Source of the DNA: an uncultured Bacteroidota bacterium
Lineage (GTDB): Bacteria; Bacteroidota; Bacteroidia; 2-12-FULL-35-15
Assembly (NCBI GenBank): GCA_903870175.1
Contig: CAIQBY010000408.1
Location: forward strand, 1 to 45,132
Direction: 5' to 3'
DNA length: 45,132 nucleotides
In this document: in pieces, positions 31,519-41,000 of the stretch
Position numbering within the stretch: the first letter of the stretch is position 1
Layout: each line of letters begins with the position of its first letter
The notes under the pieces: model-generated
Told to the model about the DNA's origin: nothing
Database searches by the model: none
What the model saw: the letters and a program-made list of their open reading frames with translations, nothing else
Translations under genes and position numbers: made by a program

Positions 31519-34500
31519 ATGAGTAAAACATATAAAACATATTCGAGTCTTAATCTTTCGCAAACTGCTAAGGATGTGCAAAAGTTATGGGATGAGAATA
31601 ATACTTTTGAAAAATCCGTTACTTCGCGTGAGGGTAAAACTCCTTTTGTTTTTTATGAAGGACCGCCATCTGCCAATGGTTTGCCTGGTATTCATCACGT
31701 TATGTCGCGTTCTATTAAGGATATATTTTGCAGATATAAAACACAGAAAGGATTTCAGGTAAAACGAAAAGCGGGTTGGGATACGCATGGATTGCCAATA
31801 GAATTAAGTGTGGAGAAGGAATTGGGAATTACGAAGGAAGATATTGGCAAGAAAATAACTGTTGAAGAATATAATAAAGCTTGCCGCAAAGATGTATTGA
31901 AATATACTGATGTGTGGGCGGATGTAACAGCAAAAATGGGCTATTGGGTAGATATGGAGCATCCATATATTACGTACGATAACCGTTATATTGAATCGGT
32001 TTGGTGGTTGCTGAATAATTTATACTCTAAAGGAGCGATATATAAAGGGTTTACTATTCAGCCTTATTCGCCGGCAGCTGGAACTGGGCTTTCAACACAT
32101 GAATTAAATCAGCCGGGATGTTATAGAGATGTGAAGGATAGGACGGCGGTGGCGATGTTTAAGGTTTCTAAAGAACAAGATTTAAACCTTCAAGGTTTTA
32201 AATACCTTGAAGGTTTGGAAGGAGATGTTTATTTCCTTGCTTGGACGACTACACCATGGACTTTGCCTTCTAATACTGCACTGGCTGTTGGAAAGAATAT
32301 TGAGTATGTTGTTATAAGAACATACAATCCTAATAATCACAAGCCCATTATAGTAATATTGGCGAAAGAACGAGCTTTAGGATTTTCTATATTTGATGTA
32401 AAATTTAATGACATCTTTATTTATGAAGATGATCATATACCAAACAATTATAAGGCAAATATTTTAAATTGGCTTGAAAAAGGAAAGATTGAAATATCAC
32501 CAGAAGAATTAGGTCTTTATTTAAAACAAGATATAGGGCGTGGCATTGAAATAAAACGCCCAATACCTTTTAAAATCATTTCCACTATTATTGGCTCCGA
32601 TTTAGCTGGAATAAAATACGAACAACTTCTTCGATTTGCACAACCAACTGATGGCGATGCTTTCAAAGTTATTGTTGGAGATTTTGTAACTACAGAAGAT
32701 GGAACTGGAATTGTACATATTGCTCCAAGTTTTGGTGCAGATGATTTTAGAGTTGCAAAACAAAATGGAATTGGCTCGTTAACATTAGTTGATAAGCGTG
32801 GAAAGTTTTTGCCTGAGGTAAAAGATGGAGTGTTTTTGTATGGCGAAGAATATGTGAAAGAAGCGTATTTGACAGATGCAGAAAAGGAAACAGAGTTTCA
32901 GCATCAAAAGAAAATACTTGAAGGGAACGAAAAAATAAAAGAGTTAAAAGCTTATTTAAGTGTTGATGAAAGGATAGTTTTGAAGCTTCAGGAAGAAGGA
33001 AAACTATTTAAAAAAGAAACTTACGAGCATAGTTATCCGCATTGCTGGCGTACCGATAAACCTGTTTTATATTATCCTTTGGATTCGTGGTTTATAAAAA
33101 CTACAGACTACAAAGACCGAATGATTGAGTTGAATAAAACAATCAACTGGAAGCCGGAATCAACAGGTACAGGGCGTTTCGGGAATTGGCTGGAGAATTT
33201 GAATGACTGGAATTTATCACGTTCGAGGTTTTGGGGAATTCCAATTCCTATCTGGACAAGCGAAGATAAAACAGAGCAGATTTGTATTGGTTCGGCGGAG
33301 CAATTAAAAAAGGAAATTGAAAATGCAGTTGCAAAAGGTGTGATGCAAAACAATCCACTTGGTGCATTTACAGTGGGAGATAACAGTGCAGAGAATTATA
33401 ATACATTTGATTTGCATAAACCGTATGCAGATACAATAGTGCTGGAACGTAATGGTAAAAAGCTTTTCCGTGAACCTGACTTAATTGATGTATGGTTTGA
33501 TTCGGGTTCAATGCCATATGCACAGCTGCATTATCCGTTTGAGAACAAAGAATTAATTGATAACAAAAAATATTACCCTGCTGATTTTATTGCTGAAGGC
33601 GTTGATCAGACAAGAGGCTGGTTCTTTACGCTTCATGCAATTGCTACTATGTGCTTTGATTCTGTTGCTTTCAAAAACGTGGTGAGTAATGGTTTGGTGC
33701 TTGATAAGAACGGGCAGAAAATGAGTAAACGATTGGGGAATGGAATCAATCCGTTTGAAACAATTGAGAAATACGGACCCGATGCAACGCGCTGGTATAT
33801 GATAACTAACGCTGCTCCATGGGATAATTTGAAATTTGATTTGGAAGGAATAACAGAAGTGCAACGTAAGTTTTTTGGTACGTTACATAATACCTATTCT
33901 TTCTTTGCGCTTTATGCAAACGTTGATGGATTCAGCTATTCGGAGGCAGAGATACCGATGAAAGAACGTGCAGAAATTGACAGATGGATAATTTCGGAAT
34001 TGAATACGTTGATTAAAAAGGTGGATGAAGCTTATAGTGATTATGAGCCGCATCGTGCAGGAAGATATATAGAATCCTTTGTTGATGAGCATTTGAGCAA
34101 CTGGTATGTTCGTCTGTGCAGAAGACGTTTCTGGAAGGGAGATTACTCTCAGGATAAAATTTCGGCATATCAAACGCTGTATACATGTCTTGAAGTTATT
34201 GCAAAATTATCGGCTCCAATTGCTCCTTTTTTTATGGATAGATTATATACCGATTTGAATGCGGTAACCAATCGTGATAGGTTTGAATCTATTCATTTGA
34301 GTGAGTTTCCGGTATGTGATGAAAAAGTAATTGATAAAAATCTGGAAGAAAGAATGGAGTTGGCACAGAAGATTTCTTCCATGGTTTTATCAATTCGTAA
34401 GAAAGAAAATATAAGAGTGCGTCAGCCTTTAAACAGGATACAAATTCCGGTATTAGATGATTCATATAAGGCAAAGATCGAAGCAGTAAAAGATTTGATT

Positions 34501-35130
34501 TTATCAGAGGTGAATGTAAAACAGTTGGATTTGGTGGATGAATCACAAACGCAAATTGTGAAGAATTTGAAATTGAATTTCAAAACACTTGGTATTAGCT
34601 ATGGAAAATATATGAAATTAATTCAAGCCTATGCAAAAGAAAATGCAGACTTGATAATTAGCGACATTGAAAAAAAGGGGAAACATATATTACCAAAAAT
34701 TGAATCAAATTATTCAGGATTAGCAGGTGATGGCAAAACTTCATTAGAAATATTTTTATTACCTGAAGATGTAGAAATTATTCCAGTAGATATCCCGGGA
34801 TGGAAGGTATCAAATTCGGGGCAATTAACTGTGGCTTTGGATGTAACCATAACTCCGGAATTACGCGAGGAAGGATTGGCAAGAGAGCTTGTAAATCGTA
34901 TTCAAAACCTCAGAAAAGACAGTAATTTGGATGTTACAGATAAAATAGAAGTAAAAATAAAGAGAAATTCTGCTTTAAATACAGCCATAAATAATAATTT
35001 GGACTATATTTGCGCGGAAATTCTGGCATCTTCATTAGAACTAGTTGATAATTTAGAACATTCAAATGGCTCTGAGATTGAATTAGACGAAGAGATAAAG
35101 ACTTTTATTACAATAAATAAACTAAATTAA
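31519..35130 (+). CDS. ileS: Isoleucyl-tRNA synthetase
   Basis: This class I synthetase charges tRNA-Ile in the cytoplasm. The 1203-residue protein has the HIGH-type motif GIHH (57-60, in ANGLPGIHHVMSR), the editing domain (AWTTTPWTLPSNTALAVG near 250; TTEDGTGIVHIAPSFGADD near 392), the KMSKR loop at about 733-737 (QKMSKRLGNG) and an anticodon-binding C-terminal region. It is longer than many family members. Two poorly conserved additions stand out: residues about 217-238, which include an inverted-repeat DNA element, and about 290-350 within the editing domain. Neither breaks the frame. A TAnnTTTG box and terminator precede it, and the DksA-like gene follows after 12 bases. Confidence 0.97.
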   Translation: MSKTYKTYSSLNLSQTAKDVQKLWDENNTFEKSVTSREGKTPFVFYEGPPSANGLPGIHHVMSRSIKDIFCRYKTQKGFQVKRKAGWDTHGLPIELSVEKELGITKEDIGKKITVEEYNKACRKDVLKYTDVWADVTAKMGYWVDMEHPYITYDNRYIESVWWLLNNLYSKGAIYKGFTIQPYSPAAGTGLSTHELNQPGCYRDVKDRTAVAMFKVSKEQDLNLQGFKYLEGLEGDVYFLAWTTTPWTLPSNTALAVGKNIEYVVIRTYNPNNHKPIIVILAKERALGFSIFDVKFNDIFIYEDDHIPNNYKANILNWLEKGKIEISPEELGLYLKQDIGRGIEIKRPIPFKIISTIIGSDLAGIKYEQLLRFAQPTDGDAFKVIVGDFVTTEDGTGIVHIAPSFGADDFRVAKQNGIGSLTLVDKRGKFLPEVKDGVFLYGEEYVKEAYLTDAEKETEFQHQKKILEGNEKIKELKAYLSVDERIVLKLQEEGKLFKKETYEHSYPHCWRTDKPVLYYPLDSWFIKTTDYKDRMIELNKTINWKPESTGTGRFGNWLENLNDWNLSRSRFWGIPIPIWTSEDKTEQICIGSAEQLKKEIENAVAKGVMQNNPLGAFTVGDNSAENYNTFDLHKPYADTIVLERNGKKLFREPDLIDVWFDSGSMPYAQLHYPFENKELIDNKKYYPADFIAEGVDQTRGWFFTLHAIATMCFDSVAFKNVVSNGLVLDKNGQKMSKRLGNGINPFETIEKYGPDATRWYMITNAAPWDNLKFDLEGITEVQRKFFGTLHNTYSFFALYANVDGFSYSEAEIPMKERAEIDRWIISELNTLIKKVDEAYSDYEPHRAGRYIESFVDEHLSNWYVRLCRRRFWKGDYSQDKISAYQTLYTCLEVIAKLSAPIAPFFMDRLYTDLNAVTNRDRFESIHLSEFPVCDEKVIDKNLEERMELAQKISSMVLSIRKKENIRVRQPLNRIQIPVLDDSYKAKIEAVKDLILSEVNVKQLDLVDESQTQIVKNLKLNFKTLGISYGKYMKLIQAYAKENADLIISDIEKKGKHILPKIESNYSGLAGDGKTSLEIFLLPEDVEIIPVDIPGWKVSNSGQLTVALDVTITPELREEGLARELVNRIQNLRKDSNLDVTDKIEVKIKRNSALNTAINNNLDYICAEILASSLELVDNLEHSNGSEIELDEEIKTFITINKLN
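32184..32216 (+). repeat. Palindromic element inside ileS
   Basis: AAACCTTCAAGGT and its exact reverse complement ACCTTGAAGGTTT flank a 7-base loop, giving a 13-bp perfect hairpin within the coding frame. Each arm is itself nearly palindromic (CCTTCAAGG). It encodes part of NLQGFKYLEGLEG just before the editing-domain TTTPWT motif, in a segment that I do not expect in other IleRS proteins. Confidence 0.85.
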
Positions 35131-35142
35131 TACGATTACAAA

Positions 35143-36186
35143 ATGGCTAAAAAAGTACAAAAAGGGAAACCAGCTAAGAAAGCTGTAAAACCTGCAAAAA
35201 AAGCGGTAGCTAAAAAGCCTGCAAAAAAAGCTCCTGCAAAAAAGGTGGTAAAACCAGCTAAAAAAGCAACTCCTAAAAAGGTTGTGAAAAAGGCGGTTGC
35301 TAAAAAAGTAACCAAACCTGCAAAAAAGGCGGTTGCTAAAAAACCGATTAAAAAGGTAGTTGCTAAAAAAGTAGTAGCAAAAAAGGTTACGCCTAAAAAG
35401 GCTGTTAAACCAGCTAAAAAAGTAATTGTAAAAAAAGTGACTAAAAAAGTTGAAGTGAAAAAAATTGTGAAGTCGGTAAAGAAAGTAGTTGCAAAAAAAC
35501 CTGTTAAACAAATAGTTTCAAAGAAGGTTGTGAAACCTCTTAAGAAAGAAATTGTAAAACCAATTGCAAAAAAAGCAGCAAAAGTTGAAGTTAAAAAAGT
35601 TGCAACTGTTAAACCAGTTAAAGTTGAAAAACCTATACCTGTAGCTCCTAAGAAATTGACTGCAGCAGAAAAGAAAAAACAGGCAGCATCTATAGATATG
35701 GATGATGATGAAAGCAGCAATTTTGTTGATGCTCCATTGGTAATTGAGTATAAAACACCGTCAATTCGTAAACCAATGGGCCCTGCTCCAGAACCACATA
35801 TTAATACTGATAAACGTACACGTTATACTGACCCTGAATTAAAAGAGTTCAAGCAATTAATTTTGAAAAAATTGGGAGAAGCTCAAAAGGATTACGAATT
35901 ATTGAAAAGCACGCTTTCCCATAGAGATGACCATGGAACAGATGACACTTCTCCGACTTTTAAATTATTGGAGGATGGTTCAGATGTATTATCAAAAGAA
36001 GAAACAGCTCATTTGGCAAGCCGTCAGGAGAAATTTATTCAGAATTTACAAAACGCACTTATCCGTATCGAAAATAAAACGTATGGTATTTGCCGTGCAA
36101 CTGGTAAATTAATTTCTAAAGAACGATTAAGAAGTGTGCCACATGCAACATTGGCAATTGAAGCAAAACTTGTTCAGAAATCATAG
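35143..36186 (+). CDS. TraR/DksA-like protein with long histone-H1-like Lys-rich N-terminus
   Basis: This 347-residue protein has two parts. Residues 1 to about 170 are Lys/Ala/Val/Pro repeats (KPAKKAV, VAKK, KKVV types), like histone H1 tails and chlamydial HC1/HC2 proteins. Residues about 225-347 match the TraR/DksA-like family common in Bacteroidota: a coiled coil (FKQLILKKLGEAQKDYELLKSTL), then YGICRATGKLISKERLRSVPHATLAIEAK at the end. Only one Cys (317) remains where DksA has four zinc ligands. The likely action is at RNA polymerase and/or DNA; the basic tail should bind DNA non-specifically. It follows ileS by 12 bases and is followed by a terminator-like hairpin before lspA. Confidence 0.88.
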   Translation: MAKKVQKGKPAKKAVKPAKKAVAKKPAKKAPAKKVVKPAKKATPKKVVKKAVAKKVTKPAKKAVAKKPIKKVVAKKVVAKKVTPKKAVKPAKKVIVKKVTKKVEVKKIVKSVKKVVAKKPVKQIVSKKVVKPLKKEIVKPIAKKAAKVEVKKVATVKPVKVEKPIPVAPKKLTAAEKKKQAASIDMDDDESSNFVDAPLVIEYKTPSIRKPMGPAPEPHINTDKRTRYTDPELKEFKQLILKKLGEAQKDYELLKSTLSHRDDHGTDDTSPTFKLLEDGSDVLSKEETAHLASRQEKFIQNLQNALIRIENKTYGICRATGKLISKERLRSVPHATLAIEAKLVQKS

Positions 36187-36209
36187 TCTTATCAAACCCA
36201 TAATTTTAA

Positions 36210-36247
36210 AAGAAAGGTTACCAATTGTGTAGCCTTTCTTTATTTTA
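36210..36247 (+). terminator. Hairpin between the DksA-like gene and lspA
   Basis: AAGAAAGGTTA (36210-36220) pairs with TAGCCTTTCTT (36230-36240) with one G-U, a 9-base loop, and then TATTTTA. It is probably a terminator or attenuator, since lspA begins 25 bases later. Confidence 0.7.
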
Positions 36248-36271
36248 TAATAATATTAAATAATTCCTTCG

Positions 36272-36967
36272 GTGAAGAAGCCTCTACTAATTGTTTTTCT
36301 TGTATTGCTGATTGATCAGCTGATTAAAATTTATATTAAAACACACTTTTATTTAGGTCAGGAAATACACGTTGCCGGACATTGGTTTATTCTACATTTT
36401 ACTGAAAACAATGGAATGGCTTATGGAATGGAATTTGGCGGAAAATTCGGGAAGATATTTTTAAGTGCTTTTCGAATTGTTGCAGTTGCCGGAATAGGCT
36501 GTTATTTATGGACGCTCACCAAAAAGAAAGAAGACAAATTATATATTGTATGTATTGCATTAATATTTGCCGGTGCACTGGGAAACATATTAGATAGTGT
36601 GTTTTATGGAGTATTATTTAGTGACAGTAATTATGATGTTGCTCGTTTTATGCCTGCGGAAGGCGGGTATGAATCATTCCTTCATGGTAAGGTAGTGGAT
36701 ATGTTCTATTTCCCAATTTTGAAGGGGCATTTCCCTTCCTGGTTTCCAATCTGGGGAACTGAAGATTTTGAATTCTTCCGACCAGTATTCAACTTTGCAG
36801 ATGCGTCAATCAGCGTTGGGGTTGGTTTGATAATATTATTTCAGAAAAGGTTTTTCGGGAAGAAACCAAATAATGAAGAACAATCGACTATCGAAATTAG
36901 CGAGAATACAAACTCCGAGGCTGGACAGGTTGCTCAAACAGCATCTGAACAACAGCCAAACTTGTAA
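36272..36967 (+). CDS. lspA: Lipoprotein signal peptidase (signal peptidase II)
   Basis: LspA removes signal peptides from diacylated prolipoproteins in the inner membrane. The 231-residue product starts at GTG 36272. It has the family motifs TENNGMAYGMEF (44-55), AGALGNILDSVFYG (100-113), the first catalytic Asp in GKVVDMFYF (Asp143) and the second in FNFADASISVG (Asp177). There are four membrane helices. The C-terminus has a polar Glu/Asn/Gln-rich extension of about 30 residues, and the insert around 115-137 is typical of Bacteroidota LspA to my knowledge. It ends one base before the convergent asd gene. Lipoprotein substrates in this window include the RND adaptor. Confidence 0.95.
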   Translation: MKKPLLIVFLVLLIDQLIKIYIKTHFYLGQEIHVAGHWFILHFTENNGMAYGMEFGGKFGKIFLSAFRIVAVAGIGCYLWTLTKKKEDKLYIVCIALIFAGALGNILDSVFYGVLFSDSNYDVARFMPAEGGYESFLHGKVVDMFYFPILKGHFPSWFPIWGTEDFEFFRPVFNFADASISVGVGLIILFQKRFFGKKPNNEEQSTIEISENTNSEAGQVAQTASEQQPNL

Positions 36968-36968
36968 A

Positions 36969-37958
36969 CTACACTAATTTATTTTTGATTAAATACTCTG
37001 CAATCTGAACTGCATTTGTTGCAGCACCTTTGCGCAAATTGTCGGAAACGATAAACATATTCAAAGTGTTTGCCTGTGATTCATCTCTGCGTATACGTCC
37101 TACAAACACTTCATCTTTCTCGTGAGCGTCAATTGGCATAGGATATTTTAAATTCTTTACATCATCAGAAACTATAATACCTGATGTGTTTTCGAGCAAA
37201 GCTCTTACATCATTTAAATCAAAATCTTTTTCAAATTCTATATTGATACTTTCCGAATGCCCGCCCATTACAGGAATACGAACAGTTGTTGCAGTAACTC
37301 GGATAGAATTATCACTCATAATCTTTTTCGTTTCGTTCACCATTTTCATCTCCTCTTTAGTGTATCCATTATCGGTAAACAAATCAATATGCGGAATTAC
37401 ATTTAAGTCTATAGTATAAGGATATGCCTTCTCACCTTCAATCCCTTTGCGCTCATCCATCAATTGATTAACAGCTTTAATGCCAGTACCGGTAACCGAT
37501 TGATAAGTAGAAACCACTACTCTTTTTATTTTGTATTTCTGATGCAATGGATTCAAAACTATCACCATTTGTATGGTCGAACAATTAGGGTTGGCAATTA
37601 TTTTATCCTTTGCAGTTAATATATCTGCATTTATTTCGGGTACTATCAATCGCTTAGATTCATCCATTCTCCATGCAGAAGAATTATCAATTACTGTAAT
37701 TCCAGCGGCTGCAAATTTCGGAGCCCATTCCAATGAAGTACTTCCTCCTGCAGAAAATAATGCAATTACGGGTTTCATATCAATGGCAGTTTGCATACCA
37801 ACTACTTTATAGTTATTTCCCTTAAAAGGAATTTCTTTACCAATTGATTTTTCAGAAGCAACGGGAATAAATTCTGTTACAGGAAAATTACGTTCTTCCA
37901 ATATTTGAATCATTTTTGTACCTACTAATCCGGTTGCGCCAACTACTGCTATTTTCAT
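36969..37958 (-). CDS. asd: Aspartate-semialdehyde dehydrogenase
   Basis: This enzyme reduces beta-aspartyl phosphate to aspartate semialdehyde with NADPH, the branch point to lysine/diaminopimelate, threonine and methionine. The 329-residue protein has the NADP-binding VGATGLVGTKM (6-16), the catalytic Cys126 in NPNCSTIQ and the active-site His234 in GGHSESINI. DNSSAWRMD and QSVTGTG are further signatures. The frame opens 21 bases further upstream, but ATG 37958 gives the canonical MKIAVVGATG start and fits a TAATTTTG promoter box about 19 bases before it. It is convergent with lspA and divergent from the lamin-tail protein gene. Confidence 0.96.
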   Translation of the reverse strand: MKIAVVGATGLVGTKMIQILEERNFPVTEFIPVASEKSIGKEIPFKGNNYKVVGMQTAIDMKPVIALFSAGGSTSLEWAPKFAAAGITVIDNSSAWRMDESKRLIVPEINADILTAKDKIIANPNCSTIQMVIVLNPLHQKYKIKRVVVSTYQSVTGTGIKAVNQLMDERKGIEGEKAYPYTIDLNVIPHIDLFTDNGYTKEEMKMVNETKKIMSDNSIRVTATTVRIPVMGGHSESINIEFEKDFDLNDVRALLENTSGIIVSDDVKNLKYPMPIDAHEKDEVFVGRIRRDESQANTLNMFIVSDNLRKGAATNAVQIAEYLIKNKLV

Positions 37959-37976
37959 TTGTTTTTTATAAGTGTG

Positions 37977-37984
37977 CAAAATTA
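37977..37984 (-). promoter_or_regulatory. Probable -7 box of asd
   Basis: Read on the minus strand this is TAATTTTG, matching TAnnTTTG, followed by C. It lies 18 bases before the asd ATG at 37958, so the leader is very short. Confidence 0.55.
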
Positions 37985-38023
37985 TCTAAAAAAACATTAT
38001 TCCAATACTTATTCCAATATTTC

Positions 38024-38031
38024 TATCTTTA
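38024..38031 (+). promoter_or_regulatory. Possible -7 box of the lamin-tail protein gene
   Basis: TATCTTTA differs from TAnnTTTG only in the last base and ends seven bases before ATG 38039. With the asd box it would form a divergent promoter pair within about 80 bases. Confidence 0.35.
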
Positions 38032-38038
38032 CAGAGAA

Positions 38039-41000
38039 ATGTTATTTCAAATTCGGTGGGTTCTTTTATTTTTTTCCTTTATTTCTGCAACAGCTTCGGC
38101 TCAGGTAGTTGATAATTTCAGTGATGGAAACTTCACTGTCAATCCCGTTTGGGCGGGTGATAGCACAGAGTTCAAAGTTAATTCAGCATTTCAGTTACAA
38201 GTAAATAATACAATTGCTGGCGCAAGTTATCTTTCTACGCCAAGTTATACTTCCTCATTAAATAATACCGAATGGAGTTTTTATATCAAACAATATTTCG
38301 CACCATCCTCAAGTAATTATGGAAGAGTTTATTTAGCATCAAATCAAGCAAATTTAGAAGGTGCTTTAAATGGATATTATTTGCAATTTGGTGAAGCATT
38401 AAGTAATGATGCTGTTGAATTATTTCGCCAGACCGGAACAACCAGCACTTCTGTATGTCGCGGCACCAATGGGCAAATAGCCGCTTCGTTTGCCATAAGT
38501 GTTCGAGTAACACGTGATGCTGTGGGTAGCTGGAAATTATATGTTGACCTCGCCGGCGGAACATCATATTCTATGGAAGCTACAGGAACCGACAATACTT
38601 ATACATCATCTAATTATTTTGGTGTTGCCACAGTGTATACAATAAGTAATGCCACTAATTTTTACTTTGATAATTTTTATAATGGACCAATAATAATAGA
38701 TATTACCCCGCCAACTATTGTTTCATCTGCCATTATTTCTTCCACACAACTTGATGTTTTATTTGATGAAGCAGTTGATACAACAACATCTCAAACGCTT
38801 ACCAATTATAGCGCAAACAATAGTCTTGGAAATCCTTCTACAGCAATTCGGGATGCCGTAAATTTTAGACTGGTTCATTTAACATTCGCAATTCCCTTTA
38901 CCAATGGGCTGTTGAATACATTAACGGTTTCCAACATTCAGGATTTATCTGCCAATGTAATGCTAACAGCCGCTACCAATTTCACTTATATAGTTGCTCC
39001 CACCGCAACATATAAAGATATTATCATCAATGAAATTATGGCTGACCCAACACCACAAGTAAATTGTCCTGCGGTTGAATTTATTGAAATATATAATAGA
39101 AGTACAAACAATTATAATTTATCCGGCTGGAAATTTACTGATAATGTTTCCACTGCAACGCTTGGTAATGTTACACTTTCGGCAAATCAATATTTAATAA
39201 TATGTAATACTGCCGATACAGCTTTGTTTATTGGCTACGGAAATTATATGGGAGTAAGTAGTTTTCCTTCTCTCAATAATTCCGGCGACCATCTTTATTT
39301 AAAGGATAATACCCTTGCATACATTGATTCTGTTATCTATTCGGATACGTGGTATCAGGATGCGGTAAAGAAAAATGGCGGCTGGACATTGGAATTAATT
39401 AATCCCAATGCTAATACTAATTGCCCTGCATCAAGTAACTGGATAGCTTCTGTTAATATTAATGGAGGAACTCCGGGTATTCAAAATAGTGTTTATTCAA
39501 TTCTTGCTGATACTGTACACCCTGTTATTACAGGTATTTCAGTAATTGATTCTACTCATATTAATATTTGTTTTTCAAAAGCAATTGATGCTTCTTCCAT
39601 TTCTTCTGCTTCTAATTATGCCATCGATAGCGGCATTGGAGCACCTGTATCAGATACTGTAAATGCAACTTTCACTTGTGTATATCTCACCTTAAATAAT
39701 TCATTAAATAATTCTTCAACTTATATAATTACATTAACCAATATTACTGATTGCGTAGGCAACTCTTTATTAATTGATACTGCACGTTTTTCATTCTATA
39801 AAATTAAACCATTTGATATTGTAATAAATGAAATTATGGCTGACCCTGCACCGCCTGTAAACATATTGCCCAATGATGAATACGTGGAATTATATAACAG
39901 AACATTGTTTCCAATCAATCTTAATAACTGGACATTTACATCAGGAACTACTGCCAGAACTATTGTAAATGCAACCATCGCACCTCACGGATATATAGTA
40001 CTTACAACACCTGTAGCTATACCTTTCTTCTTTTCAAATATAAATATTAATGGTGTTGTCAGCTTCCCGACTTTAAATAATACCGGACAAACACTTGTAT
40101 TAAAATCTGCTGAAGGTGCTGTAATATCAACAGTTTCCTATACTGATAACTGGTATCAGAATACTTATAAAAAGAATGGCGGATGGAGTCTCGAACAAAT
40201 TGACCCGAATAATCCTTGCGGCGGAATGAGCAATTGGCGCGCATCTGTAAGTGCTGCAGGAGGAACACCAGGAACAATAAACTCTGTGAATGCAGTAAAT
40301 ACAGATGATACACCGCCTCAAGTATTACGAGTGTCAGTAATAGCAGTAGATACTATTCTATTGTTTTTTGATGAACCAATTGATAGTGCAACTATGCTGA
40401 ATCCTTTTATTTATTTAATTAATAATAGTATTGGTAATCCTACATCTGTAAAACCTATTGCTCCTGATTTTAGTTCTGTTCAATTAGTATTTTCTACTCC
40501 TTTGCAAGCAGGAATTATTTATACAATTACTGTAATTAATACTGTTACCGATTGCGTTGGAAATATTTTAGGACAAGATAATACTACACGTTTTGCTTTA
40601 CCCGAACCGGCAATGCCAAATGATATTGTAATAAACGAAATACTTGCTGACCCTAATGCTGGTGGTGTTGATTTTGTTGAAATTTATAATCGTTCACAAA
40701 AAGTAATAGATTTAAAAACTATTACTCTTTCAGAATTTGATACTATTAATAATATTACAATCAGCCCTAAAGTGATTACTACGCAAGGATATTTAATGTT
40801 TCCTGCTGATTACTTATTATTAAGTGCAAACGGCAATGCTGTTAAAAGTCAATACAGCACTACCAACCCAAAAGGTTTTGTAGATTTACAAAGTATGATA
40901 ACTATGAACATTGCCAGCGGAACCGTTTGTTTATCTAATGCTTCCGGCATTATCGATAATTTTATTTATAATGTAGATATGCAGTTTGCATTGTTAAATA

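Noticed and set aside
35143-35650. A free-standing histone H1/HC1-like gene
   Set aside because: The frame continues without a break into a recognisable DksA-like domain.
35122-35720. Two minus-strand open frames opposite the Lys-rich tail
   Set aside because: They are Phe/Leu/Thr/Ala-rich reflections of the repetitive AAA/AAG/GCA codons and lack any start context.
37916-38038. N-terminal extension of the lamin-tail protein to 37916
   Set aside because: It would overlap asd and its promoter; the signal peptide begins at 38039.
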